Shown here: piece after piece, positions 18,184 to 29,401 of the stretch
Position numbering within the stretch: position 1 is the stretch's first letter
How the letters are laid out: every line of letters starts with the position of its first letter
Notes under the pieces: generated by a model
Told to the model about the DNA's origin: nothing
Database searches by the model: none
The model's input: only the letters and a program-made list of their open reading frames with translations
Program-made: the position numbers and the translations under genes
Origin: Pseudorhodoferax sp. Leaf274
GTDB lineage: Bacteria > Pseudomonadota > Gammaproteobacteria > Burkholderiales > Burkholderiaceae_C
Assembly: GCF_001422445.1 (NCBI RefSeq)
Contig: NZ_LMNA01000027.1
Span: 248,001 to 312,000 of the forward strand
Direction of reading: 5' to 3'
Length of the DNA: 64,000 nucleotides

Positions 18184-20565
18184 CTACTGCCCGCTGCCCG
18201 GCAGCGCGTAGGCGATCACGTAGTCGCCGCGGTCGGGCGACTGGCGCGCACCGCCTGCCGTGATCAGCACGTACTGGCGCCCGCTCTTGGGCGACACATA
18301 GGTCATCGGGCCGCCCTGGCTGCCCACCGGCAGGCGGGCCTTCCAGACTTCCTTGCCGCTGGCGCTGTCGAAGGCGCGCAGGTAGTAGTCCTGCGTGCCG
18401 GCGAAGAACACCAGGCCCGACTGCGTGGCCAGCGACGGCCCCAGCGTGGGCATGCCGATAGGGATCGGCAGGCGCATCTTGATGCCCAGCGGGCCGGTGT
18501 CCTGCACCGTGCCGACCGGCACCTGCCACAGCAGCTGGCGGCTCTTGAGGTCGATGGCCGACATCGTGCCGAACGGCGGCGCCTGGCACGGGATGCCCAG
18601 CTGCGACAGGAAGCGCTGGCGCATGGCGCCATACGGCGTGCCTTCCTGCGGCACGGCGCCCATCTCGATGCCGCTGGCGTTCTTGGGCATCTTCTCGCGC
18701 GGGATCATGTAGTTGGCCAGGCCCAGGCGCATGTCGTTGACGAACATGGTGTGCGTGGTCGGGTCCACCGACACGCTACCCCAGTTCATGCCGCCCAGCG
18801 AGCCCGGCATCTGCAGCGCGTGGTCCAGGCCCGGCGGGGTGTAGACGCCTTCGCTGCGCATGCCCTTGAAGCTGATGCGGCACAGCAGCTGGTCGAACGG
18901 CGTGGCGCCCCACATGTCGGACTCCACCAGCGTGGTGTTGCCGATCGACGGCATGCCGACCGAGAACGGCTGCGTGGGCGCATAGCGCTCGCCCGGCAGA
19001 TTGCCCTGCGGCACGGGCTTTTCCTGCACCTCGGCCAGCGGCACGCCGGTCTCGCGGTTCAGCATGAAGATCTCGCCCTGCTTGGTGGTCTGCACCAGTG
19101 CCGGATCGGTGCCGCCCTGGGCGTTGGGCACGTCGATCAGCAGCGGCTGGGACGGCAGGTCGAAGTCCCACAGGTCGTGGTGCGTGGTCTGGAAGTGCCA
19201 GCGCACGCGGCCGGTGGCGGCCTCCAGCGCCACGATGGACGAGCTGTACTTCTCCTCCTCGGGCGTGCGGTGCGCGCCCCAGAAGTCGGGCGTGGCGTTG
19301 CCCGTGGGCAGGTAGACCAGGCCCAGCTTGGCGTCATACGACATCGCGGCCCAGACGTTGGGCGAGCCGCGCGTGTAGGTCTGGCCCTCGGGCGGCAGCC
19401 TGGTGATGGCGGGGTTGCCCGAATCCCAGGCCCAGGTGAGTTCACCCGTGACCACGTCGAAGGCGCGCACCACGCCGGGCGGCTCGTCGACCGACCAGTT
19501 GTCGGCCACGCGGCCGCCCACGACGACCATGCGGCCGGCGACCAGCGGCGTGGACGTCTGCTGGTACCAGCCGAACTTGATGTCGCCCATACCGACCGAC
19601 AGGTCGACCGTGCCGTCCTTGCCGAAATCGGCGCAGGGCTTGCCGGTCTTGGCGTCGATGGCGATCAGGCGCGCATCCAGCGTGGGCAGGAACAGGCGCT
19701 GGCGGCAGACGGCCGCCGGCTGCGCGGTGGCAACGGGCGCCTCGGCGTCCTGGTCGAAGTAGCCCAGGCCGCGGCAGCGCTGCCAATTGGGGGCCTTGGC
19801 CTGCGGGTCGAACTTCCAGCGCTCGGCGCCGGTGTCGGCGTCCAGCGCCAGCACGCGGCCGTAGGCGGTGCAGACGTAGACCGTGTCGCCCACCTGCAGC
19901 GGTGTGTTCTGGTCTTCGGCGCCCGCGCCGGTGCTCTGCGGCACATCGCCGGTATGGGCCGTCCAGGCCACCTGCAGCTCGCCCACGTTGGCGCGCGTGA
20001 TCTGGTCCAGCGCCGCGAAGCGGCTGCCGGCGGTGGTGTTGCCCCAGTGCAGCCAGTCCTTTTGCGCGGCGCCGGGCGCCACGGGCGTGGCCGCTTGCGC
20101 CGGGTTCTGCGCTGCGACGACGGGCATGGGCACGAAGGCGTAGCCGCCCGTGGCGACGAGCGCGGCCACCAGCACGGCGGCCACCGCGTAGGCGCCCTTG
20201 CCGGGCCGGCCACCCGCGGCGCGGACCAGCGCCGGATAGGCCAGCGCCATCAGCACGCCCAGCACGCCGAAGGCCACGAGGCGCGAGACCAGCGGCCAAA
20301 AGCGCAGGCCCACGTCGACCAGCGCCCAGAAGGCGGTGCCCACCAAGGCCAGCGCGAACAGCCAGGCGCCGGCCGGGTTGCGCCGCACGACCAGGAAACC
20401 ACTGGCCAGCAGCGCGATGCCGGCCAGCACGAAGTACCAGCTGCCGCCCAGGCTGGCAAGCCAGGCGCCGCCGACGGCCAGGAAGGCGCCCATCAGGAGC
20501 GTGAGCGCGCCCAGCGCGACGAGGGGCCAGCGGCGGCCCCGGTGTTGTTGTTCGGTGTCTGTCAT
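18184..20565 (-). CDS. Membrane-bound PQQ-dependent dehydrogenase (glucose/quinate/shikimate family)
   Basis: 793 residues. Five hydrophobic helices in the first 140 or so residues anchor it in the inner membrane. The rest is a periplasmic eight-bladed PQQ propeller: DWLHWGNTTAGSRFAALDQI opens it, followed by tryptophan-docking repeats such as DLKSRQLLWQVPVGT and GKEVWKARLP. Enzymes of this type (Gcd, QuiA) oxidise aldoses or quinate/shikimate in the periplasm and pass electrons to ubiquinone. No pqq biosynthesis genes are in the window. The start at MTDTEQQ is preferred over a GC-rich upstream extension. A perfect AGGGTTAACCCT palindrome lies 78 bp upstream. Confidence 0.9.
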   Translation of the reverse strand: MTDTEQQHRGRRWPLVALGALTLLMGAFLAVGGAWLASLGGSWYFVLAGIALLASGFLVVRRNPAGAWLFALALVGTAFWALVDVGLRFWPLVSRLVAFGVLGVLMALAYPALVRAAGGRPGKGAYAVAAVLVAALVATGGYAFVPMPVVAAQNPAQAATPVAPGAAQKDWLHWGNTTAGSRFAALDQITRANVGELQVAWTAHTGDVPQSTGAGAEDQNTPLQVGDTVYVCTAYGRVLALDADTGAERWKFDPQAKAPNWQRCRGLGYFDQDAEAPVATAQPAAVCRQRLFLPTLDARLIAIDAKTGKPCADFGKDGTVDLSVGMGDIKFGWYQQTSTPLVAGRMVVVGGRVADNWSVDEPPGVVRAFDVVTGELTWAWDSGNPAITRLPPEGQTYTRGSPNVWAAMSYDAKLGLVYLPTGNATPDFWGAHRTPEEEKYSSSIVALEAATGRVRWHFQTTHHDLWDFDLPSQPLLIDVPNAQGGTDPALVQTTKQGEIFMLNRETGVPLAEVQEKPVPQGNLPGERYAPTQPFSVGMPSIGNTTLVESDMWGATPFDQLLCRISFKGMRSEGVYTPPGLDHALQMPGSLGGMNWGSVSVDPTTHTMFVNDMRLGLANYMIPREKMPKNASGIEMGAVPQEGTPYGAMRQRFLSQLGIPCQAPPFGTMSAIDLKSRQLLWQVPVGTVQDTGPLGIKMRLPIPIGMPTLGPSLATQSGLVFFAGTQDYYLRAFDSASGKEVWKARLPVGSQGGPMTYVSPKSGRQYVLITAGGARQSPDRGDYVIAYALPGSGQ

Positions 20566-20642
20566 CGGAATGTCGGGTGCTTGCAGAGCATGCAGCGGCG
20601 CGGTGCGGCCGCTGCGGCGAGCCCGGCATTCTCGCAAAACTG

Positions 20643-20654
20643 AGGGTTAACCCT
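20643..20654. promoter_or_regulatory. Perfect palindrome AGGGTTAACCCT upstream of the PQQ dehydrogenase
   Basis: A 12-bp perfect dyad 78 bp before the start of the leftward PQQ dehydrogenase gene. It is the cleanest of three similar elements in the window (also 15223 and 23474) and could be an operator. Confidence 0.4.
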
Positions 20655-20672
20655 TATTCACCCCTGCGGAGA

Positions 20673-20692
20673 CCGCCCTGGCAACAGGGCGG
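20673..20692 (-). terminator. Stem-loop after the acidic-protein gene
   Basis: CCGCCCTG, a 4-base GCAA loop, then CAGGGCGG: a perfect 8-bp stem starting 7 bp beyond the stop of the leftward gene at 20699. No T tract follows, so termination is only likely. Confidence 0.4.
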
Positions 20693-20698
20693 CTGCCG

Positions 20699-21034
20699 TC
20701 AGCCGCGCTTGCCGCGGGCCTTGGCCGGCGCGGGCAGCTCGTCCAGGGCTTGCACGTCGTCTTCCTGTTCATCGTCTTCCTCTTCGTCCTCTTCTTCGGC
20801 GTAGGCGTCATCGTCATCGGCATCGACGCCACCCAGCGGCTGCTGGGCCAGCGCGTCGATCAGGTGCTTGCGGAACTCGGCCAGCTTGCGCGCCGACCTG
20901 GCGATGTCCTTGTTGTCCTGGTCGGCCACCTTGCCGACCAGCAAGGCGGGGTCGGCGTCGAGAATCTCGGCGATGAAACCGTCGGCCAAGTCGGCGGCGG
21001 CGAGCATCTGGGCAAAGCTGGGTGCGTGCGGCAT
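20699..21034 (-). CDS. Small protein with a highly acidic C-terminal tail
   Basis: 111 residues. The first 65 or so form a helical domain (MPHAPSFAQMLAAADLADGF, then SARKLAEFRKHLIDAL). The C-terminus is a run of Asp/Glu (about residues 70-92) followed by a short Lys/Arg tail. Such acidic tails are seen in proteins that bind basic partners or mimic nucleic acid. The ATG at 21034 is supported by GGAG upstream. Function unknown. Confidence 0.6.
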   Translation of the reverse strand: MPHAPSFAQMLAAADLADGFIAEILDADPALLVGKVADQDNKDIARSARKLAEFRKHLIDALAQQPLGGVDADDDDAYAEEEDEEEDDEQEDDVQALDELPAPAKARGKRG

Positions 21035-21155
21035 GGAAAGGCTCCAGGGTGGCGAAGAGGCCCATGGTGCGGGCGGCATGTGACACCCGCATCACAGCGC
21101 AGTCCCGGCCCGCCCTGCCCCGCCTCAGCCGCCTCAGCTGCCATACAGCAGCGAC

Positions 21156-23393
<2,238 letters not shown>

Positions 23394-23402
23394 TCGGCGA
23401 TC

Positions 23403-23428
23403 CGGGGCCTGCCACGGCGCAGGCCCCG
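23403..23428 (+). terminator. Hairpin after asparaginase
   Basis: CGGGGCCTGC / GCAGGCCCCG, a perfect 10-bp stem with loop CACGGC, 10 bp after the stop. No T tract, so it may act as a weak terminator or as mRNA 3'-end protection. Confidence 0.5.
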
Positions 23429-23485
23429 CACCGCAGCTGATCCAGCGCTGCAACGCGGCGCCCTGCAAGAAAAAGGGTAACTCCC

Positions 23486-23522
23486 TATAATCGTTAGCAA
23501 GCTAATTAATAGAGCGCTAACG
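23486..23522 (+). promoter_or_regulatory. marR promoter and operator
   Basis: A perfect -10 box TATAAT at 23486-23491 is followed directly by overlapping dyads: TTAGC-AA-GCTAA at 23494-23505, and CGTTAGC (23492-23498) paired with GCTAACG (23516-23522). This AT-rich dyad between the -10 box and the ATG at 23525 is typical of MarR autorepression sites. An AGGGTAACTCCCT dyad (23474-23486) abuts the -10 box. Confidence 0.7.
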
Positions 23523-23524
23523 AA

Positions 23525-24043
23525 ATGTCCGAGAACCCGCTGAGCCTGCCGCCCGAGCGCGAGACCGCGCTGATGGCGGCCACCATGCTGCTGTCGGTGC
23601 TGCAGCGGGCCTACAAGTCCATGGCCGACAAGGCGGTGGCCCACCATGGCGTGTCGGCCACCATGGCCTGGCCGCTCGTGATGATCGGCCGCCAGGGCGA
23701 CGGTGTGCGCCAGGTCCAGCTGGCCGAACTGCTGGGCATCGAGGCCGCCTCGCTGGTGCGCTCGCTCGACCAGCTGGTGGCCGCCGGCCTCGCGGAACGC
23801 CGCGAAGACCCGGCCGACCGCCGCGCCAAGACCCTGCACCTGACCCCGGCCGGCGCCACCGCCCGCGCCCAGATCGAAGCCACGCTGCACGACCTGCGGG
23901 CCCATCTGTTCGAAGGTGTGCCCGACACCGACCTCGCCGCCTGCCTGCGCGTGTTCGCCACGCTGGAGCAGCGCCTGGGCTGCGTGATGCCGAGCCGGGC
24001 GCCCGCCTCCGCATCTCCCTCCGCCAACCGGCCCGCGCCATGA
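23525..24043 (+). CDS. MarR-family repressor of the efflux operon
   Basis: 172 residues with the MarR winged helix: VQLAELLGIEAASLVRSLDQL recognition region, wing REDPADRRAKTLHLT, and a C-terminal Ala/Pro/Ser tail longer than usual. Its start lies 2 bp after palindromic sequence likely to be its own operator. The stop overlaps the FUSC gene (ATGA), so regulator and pump are co-transcribed. It probably senses aromatic or phenolic acids, as is known for regulators beside AaeB-like pumps, but the ligand is inferred. Confidence 0.88.
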   Translation: MSENPLSLPPERETALMAATMLLSVLQRAYKSMADKAVAHHGVSATMAWPLVMIGRQGDGVRQVQLAELLGIEAASLVRSLDQLVAAGLAERREDPADRRAKTLHLTPAGATARAQIEATLHDLRAHLFEGVPDTDLAACLRVFATLEQRLGCVMPSRAPASASPSANRPAP

Positions 24044-26079
24044 CGCTGCGGCCTGCGCTGCCGCGCTTCACGCGCGGGGAATTCGTGTTCTCGCTGAAGA
24101 GCTTCGGCGCGGCCATGCTGGCCATGTACTGCGCCAGCCGGGCTGGCCTGCCGCGCCCGTTCTGGGCGCTGCTGACGGCCTATGTGGTGGCCAACCCGCT
24201 GGCCGGGGCAGTGCGCTCCAAGGCCATCTACCGCTTCCTGGGCACGCTGCTGGGCTGCACGGCCACGCTGCTGCTGGTGCCAGCGCTGTCCTCCGCGCCC
24301 GAGCTGCTGACGCTAGCGCTGGCGCTGTGGGTCGGCACCTGCCTGTTCTTCTCGCTGCTGGACCGCTCGCCGGCCTCCTATGTCTTCATGCTGGCCGGCT
24401 ACACCGCCGCGCTGATCGGCTTTCCCTCGGTCCAGACGCCGCAGACCCTGTTCGACACGGCCACGCTGCGCGTAGAGGAGATCTGGATCGGCATCGTCTG
24501 CGCCACGCTGGTGCACAGCATCGTGCTGCCGCAAAGCCTGGCGCCCAGCGTGCTGGGCCTCCTGGACAACACGCTGCGCGACGCGCGGCGCTGGCTGGCC
24601 GACCTGCTGCGCCAGGACAGCCAAAACAGTGGCCAGGCGCTGGAACTGGACCGCCGCCGGCTCGCGGCCGACATCACGCAGCTGCGCCTGCTGTCGACCC
24701 ACGTGCCCTTCGACACCACCCATTTCCGCTGGACGGCCGGCGCCATCGGCGCGATGCAGGACCGCGTGGCCGCGCTCACGCCGCTGCTGTCGGCCGTGGA
24801 AGACCGGCTGCAGGCGCTGGAGCAGGACGCGGGTGCGCTGCCCGAGGACGTGACGGCGCTGCTGGCGCGCATCGGCACCTGGCTGCAGGCGCCCCACGCC
24901 AGCCCGGCCGCGCTCCTGCGCCCGGACATCGACGCCCTGGCGGACGCCCCGGCAAGCGACTGGCAGCGCGCCCTGCGCATCGCCCTGGCCTGCCGCCTGG
25001 GCGAACTCGTCGAGAGCTGGGCCGCCTGCACCGCGCTGCGCCAGGAGATCGACGCCGGCCTGCAGGGCGCGGCGCCGGCACGCCACCAGGCCGCGCTGGG
25101 CCACCGCGTGCTGCACCGCGACGTGGGCATGGCGCTGTGGTCGGGCGCGGCCGCGGTGCTGGTGGTCTGCCTGTGCAGCGCCTTCTGGATCCTGACCGGC
25201 TGGCCCTCGGGCTCGGTGGCGACCATGATGGCCGCGGTGCTGTGCTGCTTCTTCGCGACCATGGACGACCCGGCGCCGGCGATCAACGCCTTCCTGAAGT
25301 ACACGCTGTGGTCCATCCCGCTGTCGGCGCTGTACGTGCTGGTGCTGCTGCCGCTGGTGCAGGACTTCGGCATGCTGGTGCTGATCTGCGCGCCGGCCTT
25401 CCTGGTGCTGGGCTGCTACATGGCGCGCCCCAGCACCTTTCTGGCCGCCATGGCCATGCTGATGGGCGGCCTGGGCGGCACGCTGGCCATGCACGACACC
25501 GGCAACGCCGACATCGTGGGCTTCCTGAACGCCACGCTGGCCCAGACGCTGGGCGCCGTGGCCGCGGCCCGCATCACGGGCCTCATGCGCTCGGTCGGCA
25601 CCGACTGGAGTGCGCGCCGCATCCAGCGCGCGATCTGGCGCGAGCTTGGCGAGATGGCGGCCGCCCCGCGCGCGCCGCAGGACGATGGCTATACGGTGCG
25701 CGTGCTCGACCGCATCGGCCTCTTGGCACTGCGCATCACCACCGCCGACGGCCGCAAGGACGCCACCACCAACGACGCGCTGCGCGACCTGCGCGTGGGC
25801 AAGGACATCGTCACGCTGCAGCAGGCCCGTGCCCATCTGCCGACGGCGACGACGGGCCAGCTGCTGGGCGCCATCGCGGCCTTCTTCGGCGCGCGCAGCA
25901 GCGGGCCGGCGGCGCCCGTGCCGGCTGCGCTCCTGCCGGCGCTGGACGACACGCTGCAGGCCACGCTGGCCGCGCCGCGTACCGGCCCGGAATGGCACGC
26001 CGCCGTGGCCGCGCTGGTCGGCCTGCGGCGCAACCTCTTCCCGCGCGCACAACCCCTGGCGCAAGGAGCCACACCATGA
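24040..26079 (+). CDS. aaeB: FUSC/AaeB-family aromatic acid exporter
   Basis: 679 residues with two sets of membrane helices (about 15-170 and 360-510) separated by cytoplasmic helical regions: the two-half layout of p-hydroxybenzoic acid efflux pumps (PET/FUSC family). Motif-like segments include RPFWALLTAYVVANPLAG in the first half and GWPSGSVATMMAAVLCC in the second. It works with the HlyD-type adaptor and DUF1656 protein encoded next. Overlaps of 4 bp link it with both neighbours. Confidence 0.88.
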   Translation: MTLRPALPRFTRGEFVFSLKSFGAAMLAMYCASRAGLPRPFWALLTAYVVANPLAGAVRSKAIYRFLGTLLGCTATLLLVPALSSAPELLTLALALWVGTCLFFSLLDRSPASYVFMLAGYTAALIGFPSVQTPQTLFDTATLRVEEIWIGIVCATLVHSIVLPQSLAPSVLGLLDNTLRDARRWLADLLRQDSQNSGQALELDRRRLAADITQLRLLSTHVPFDTTHFRWTAGAIGAMQDRVAALTPLLSAVEDRLQALEQDAGALPEDVTALLARIGTWLQAPHASPAALLRPDIDALADAPASDWQRALRIALACRLGELVESWAACTALRQEIDAGLQGAAPARHQAALGHRVLHRDVGMALWSGAAAVLVVCLCSAFWILTGWPSGSVATMMAAVLCCFFATMDDPAPAINAFLKYTLWSIPLSALYVLVLLPLVQDFGMLVLICAPAFLVLGCYMARPSTFLAAMAMLMGGLGGTLAMHDTGNADIVGFLNATLAQTLGAVAAARITGLMRSVGTDWSARRIQRAIWRELGEMAAAPRAPQDDGYTVRVLDRIGLLALRITTADGRKDATTNDALRDLRVGKDIVTLQQARAHLPTATTGQLLGAIAAFFGARSSGPAAPVPAALLPALDDTLQATLAAPRTGPEWHAAVAALVGLRRNLFPRAQPLAQGATP

Positions 26080-26294
26080 TCGGCGAGCTGAGTTTCTACG
26101 GCCTGTACATGCCCTGGCTGATGCCGCTGGCACTTTGCACGCTAGGCGTGCTGTGGGGTCTGCGGCGCCTGCTGGCCGCCACCGGCCTGTACCGCCACAT
26201 CTGGCATCCGGCGCTGTTCGACGTGGCGCTGTACGTGCTGCTGCTCTACGGGCTCAGCCGGGCCGCTTACCTTCTGCAAACAGGTTCACCATGA
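26076..26294 (+). CDS. aaeX: DUF1656 (AaeX-like) small membrane protein
   Basis: 72 residues with two membrane helices (about 10-30 and 48-66) and the family start MIGELSFYGLYMPWL. Genes of this family almost always sit between an AaeB-type pump and its AaeA adaptor, as here. ATGA overlaps at both ends indicate tight co-translation. Its exact role in the pump is not known. Confidence 0.88.
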   Translation: MIGELSFYGLYMPWLMPLALCTLGVLWGLRRLLAATGLYRHIWHPALFDVALYVLLLYGLSRAAYLLQTGSP

Positions 26295-27193
26295 AGACCG
26301 CCTCCTTCTTCAAGCACCCCTGGACCGTGGGCAGCGCCCGCGTGCTGCTGACCCTGCTCGTGACGGCCGCCGCCATCTGGGCCGGCCTGCGGCTGTGGGA
26401 CCACTATGAGGTCGCGCCCTGGACGCGCGACGGCCGCGTGCGCGCCAACATCGTGCAGATCGCGCCCGACGTCTCGGGCCTGGTCACGGCCGTGCCGGTG
26501 GCCGACAACCAGGCCGTGGCCAGCGGCACGCTGCTGTTCGAGGTCGACCGTGCGCGCTTCCTGCTCGCGCTGCGCCAGGCCCAGGCGGCGCTGGGCGCGC
26601 AGCAGGTCGCGCTGTCGCAGGCCCAGCGCGAGGACGCGCGCAACCAGGCGCTCGGCAACCTGGTCTCGCAGGAGGTGCGCGAGCAGACGCGCATGCGCGT
26701 CGCGCAGGCCCAGGCCGGCGTGGCGCAGGCCACCGTCACGCGCGACACCGCGCAGCTGAACCTCTCGCGCGCCGAGGTCCGGGCACCGGTGGGTGGCCTC
26801 ATCACCAACCTGGATCTGCGCCAGGGCAGCTACGCCACGGCCGGCCGGCCGGCGCTGGCCCTGGTCGACGCCGCCTCGCTCTATGTCGAGGGCTATTTCG
26901 AGGAGACCAAGCTCCCGCGCATCCACATCGGCGACCGGGTGCGCGTGACGCCCATGAGCGGCGGCGTGCTGGAGGGCACGGTGGACAGCCTGTCGGCCGG
27001 CATCGCCGACCGCGACCGTTCGACCAGCGCAAACCTGCTGCCCAGCGTGACGCCCACCTTCAACTGGGTGCGCCTGGCCCAGCGCGTGCCCGTGCACGTG
27101 CGCCTGGACCCGCTGCCCGAGGGCACGCGCCTGGTCGCCGGCCAGACCGTGACGGTGCAGGTGGTCGAGACCGCCGGCGCGCCCAGGAGCTGA
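26291..27193 (+). CDS. aaeA: HlyD-family periplasmic adaptor (AaeA-like)
   Basis: 300 residues: one N-terminal membrane anchor (about 15-37), a split lipoyl domain (WTRDGRVRANIVQIAPDVSG, then VRAPVGGLITNL), a short helical hairpin (about 95-160), and a beta-barrel domain. This is the inner-membrane-anchored adaptor that links the FUSC pump to the outer-membrane channel encoded next. Confidence 0.9.
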   Translation: MKTASFFKHPWTVGSARVLLTLLVTAAAIWAGLRLWDHYEVAPWTRDGRVRANIVQIAPDVSGLVTAVPVADNQAVASGTLLFEVDRARFLLALRQAQAALGAQQVALSQAQREDARNQALGNLVSQEVREQTRMRVAQAQAGVAQATVTRDTAQLNLSRAEVRAPVGGLITNLDLRQGSYATAGRPALALVDAASLYVEGYFEETKLPRIHIGDRVRVTPMSGGVLEGTVDSLSAGIADRDRSTSANLLPSVTPTFNWVRLAQRVPVHVRLDPLPEGTRLVAGQTVTVQVVETAGAPRS

Positions 27194-27195
27194 GC

Positions 27196-28614
27196 ATGGC
27201 CCGCCTCCTCGCCCCGTTCGCCCTGGCCTCGCTGCTCGCCGCCTGCAGCACGGCCCCGGTCGGCCCCAACTACCACCAACCGCCCGAGGCGCTGGCCAGC
27301 CAGCCGGCCGCAGCAGGGCCCTTCGCAGGCGCACAGGCCGCGCCGTTCTCCGCCGAACCGCTGCCGCAGGACTGGTGGCGGCTGTGGCACGACCCCGTGG
27401 TCGACCGGCTGGTCGGCCAGGCGCTCACGCACAACACCGACCTGCGCCAGGCCGTCGCCAACCTGGAGCGCATGCAGGCCGTCGAAACCGAAGTCGGCGG
27501 CGCGACCAAGCCCGGCATCGGCATCAGCGGCGGCCCCTCATACGGCCATGTCTCGGGCCTGTCGCTGCTGCAGAAGGACTACGTGCCGCCCAACGCCGTG
27601 CACTACGGCGCCAACGCGTCGCTGTCCTACCAGGTCGACTGGGTCGGCCAGATCCGCCGCGCCATCGAGGCGGCCGAAGCCGGCAGCGCCGGCGCGCAGG
27701 CCGCCGTCGACCTGGTGCGCGTGAACGTGGCCGCCGCCACGGCACGCGCCTACGCCCAGGCCTGCACCAGCGGGCTGCGGCTGCAGGCCGCGCAGAAGTC
27801 CGTGCAACTGCAGCGCGAAGCGCTGGGCGTGACCGAGCGGCTGCAAGAGGCCGGCCGCGCCGGCAGCATCGACGCCGCCCGCGCCCGCGCCCAACTGCAG
27901 CAGCTGAACGCGGCCTTGCCGCCGCTGCAGGCCGAGCGCCAGGGCGCGCTGTACCGGCTGGCCACGCTGACGGGCGCCTTGCCGCAGGATTTCCCGCGCG
28001 ACGTGGCCAGCTGCGAGACACCGCCGCAGGTGGCTGGCGCCATCCCCGTGGGCGACGGCGCGGCACTGCTGCGGCGCCGGCCCGACATCCGCCAGGCCGA
28101 ACGCGCGCTGGCCGAGGCCACGGCGCGCATCGGCGTGGCCATCGGCGATCTGTATCCCAAGGTCACGCTGGGCCTGTCGGCCGGCTCGGTCGGCGCGGCA
28201 TCGGGCTTCGCGCGTGGCGACACCTTCAGCTGGAGCCTGGGCCCGCTGATCTCCTGGACCGTACCCAACACCGGCGTGGCCCAGGCCCGCATCGCGCAGG
28301 CGCAGGCCGGCACGCGCGCGGCACTGGCCCGCTTCGACGGCACGGTGCTGACCGCCCTTCGCGAGACCGAGACCGCGCTCGTGGTCTACGCGCGCGAACT
28401 CGACCGCCATGCGGCCCTGCAGGCCGCACGCGACGACAGCGCCAGCGTGGCCCGGCAGGCGCGCCAGCTGTACCAGAACGGCAAAACCGGCTACCTCGAT
28501 GCGCTGGATGCCGAGCGCGTCATGGCGGTCAGCGACGCCGCGCTCGCAGCCTCGGATGCACAGCTGGCGGACGACCAGGTGGGCGTGTTCCTGGCGCTGG
28601 GCGGGGGCTGGTAG
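27196..28614 (+). CDS. NodT-family outer-membrane efflux lipoprotein
   Basis: 472 residues. Lipobox LAACS near residue 17, then two OEP repeats, with signatures such as PVVDRLVGQALTHNTDLRQA and GVAIGDLYPKVTLGLSAG. It forms the trimeric outer-membrane channel of the marR-aaeB-aaeX-aaeA operon. It starts 2 bp after the adaptor stop, so all five genes can be one transcript. Confidence 0.9.
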   Translation: MARLLAPFALASLLAACSTAPVGPNYHQPPEALASQPAAAGPFAGAQAAPFSAEPLPQDWWRLWHDPVVDRLVGQALTHNTDLRQAVANLERMQAVETEVGGATKPGIGISGGPSYGHVSGLSLLQKDYVPPNAVHYGANASLSYQVDWVGQIRRAIEAAEAGSAGAQAAVDLVRVNVAAATARAYAQACTSGLRLQAAQKSVQLQREALGVTERLQEAGRAGSIDAARARAQLQQLNAALPPLQAERQGALYRLATLTGALPQDFPRDVASCETPPQVAGAIPVGDGAALLRRRPDIRQAERALAEATARIGVAIGDLYPKVTLGLSAGSVGAASGFARGDTFSWSLGPLISWTVPNTGVAQARIAQAQAGTRAALARFDGTVLTALRETETALVVYARELDRHAALQAARDDSASVARQARQLYQNGKTGYLDALDAERVMAVSDAALAASDAQLADDQVGVFLALGGGW

Positions 28615-28685
28615 CAGGCCGGGGCAGACATTTGACGTCTCACGTCTTCGGCTCCAGAATGGATCAGATCCAATATGGAGCCAAT

Positions 28686-28964
28686 ATGCCAAATCTCTCT
28701 GTCAAAGATGTGCCGGAAGCGTGGGCGGAGGCGCTGCGCCAACGCGCCGCGCGCAACCACCGCTCGCTGCAGGGCGAGTTGATGGCCATTCTGGAAGGCG
28801 CCGTGGCAGGCACCCCAGCCCCCGCCGCCAAGCCGGTGGGCCAGGTCCAGGGCTGGAAAACCGTCGCGCAGATCGCAGCAGAACTGCGCGCGAAATACCC
28901 CAGGCCGATCACCGGTGTATCGACCGGGCGGGACATCATCCGCGCCGAACGCGACGCGCGCTGA
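28686..28964 (+). CDS. FitA-like ribbon-helix-helix antitoxin
   Basis: 92 residues. The start NLSVKDVPEAWAEALRQRAA and HRSLQGELMAILEGA are the Arc/FitA-type ribbon-helix-helix pattern; the C-terminal part (IAAELRAKYPRPITG) would wrap the toxin. GGAG precedes this ATG at good distance, so it is preferred over the ATG at 28659. Located 2 bp before the PIN toxin. By family, it binds the promoter as dimer and neutralises the toxin. Confidence 0.82.
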   Translation: MPNLSVKDVPEAWAEALRQRAARNHRSLQGELMAILEGAVAGTPAPAAKPVGQVQGWKTVAQIAAELRAKYPRPITGVSTGRDIIRAERDAR

Positions 28965-28966
28965 CG

Positions 28967-29401
28967 ATGCCGCCGTCCGCCCTGCATGTGGCCGAACCGC
29001 CAGCGCACTACCTGGTGTTGCCCCCGCTGGTGGTCGACTGCAGCGTGCTGGCCGGGCTGCTGTTTCAGGAAGAGTGGGAGCGGCAGGCGGGCGATGCGAT
29101 CGAAGCCCGGACCCTGCACGCCCCGCACCTGCTGGCCACCGAGATCACGAGCGTCGCCCTGAAGAAGCACAGGCAAGGCATGCCCGACACGGCGAAAGAC
29201 GGCCTCGCAGCCTTCGCGCAGATCGAGATCACGCTGCACGACGTGCCCCCCGCACAGGTGCTTGAATTGGCCATCCGCTACCAGCTCAGCGCCTACGACG
29301 CCGCCTACCTCTGGCTGGCCGCCGAACTCAAAGCCCCGCTGGCCACCTTCGACGCCAAGCTGGGCACAGCGGCCCAGACCCATCTGGCCAGCCTGGACTG
29401 A
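28967..29401 (+). CDS. PIN-domain toxin (FitB/VapC-like RNase)
   Basis: 144 residues. The acidic residues of the PIN active site are present: VVDCSVLAGLLF (first Asp), ATEITSVALKK (Glu), SAYDAAYLWLA (Asp) and LATFDAKL (Asp). It therefore looks catalytically intact, unlike the remnant at 502-684. Type II toxin of a toxin-antitoxin pair with the upstream gene. The N-terminal 20 residues before the PIN fold are longer than usual; an internal start is possible. It meets the convergent MmyB-type regulator with no gap. Confidence 0.82.
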   Translation: MPPSALHVAEPPAHYLVLPPLVVDCSVLAGLLFQEEWERQAGDAIEARTLHAPHLLATEITSVALKKHRQGMPDTAKDGLAAFAQIEITLHDVPPAQVLELAIRYQLSAYDAAYLWLAAELKAPLATFDAKLGTAAQTHLASLD

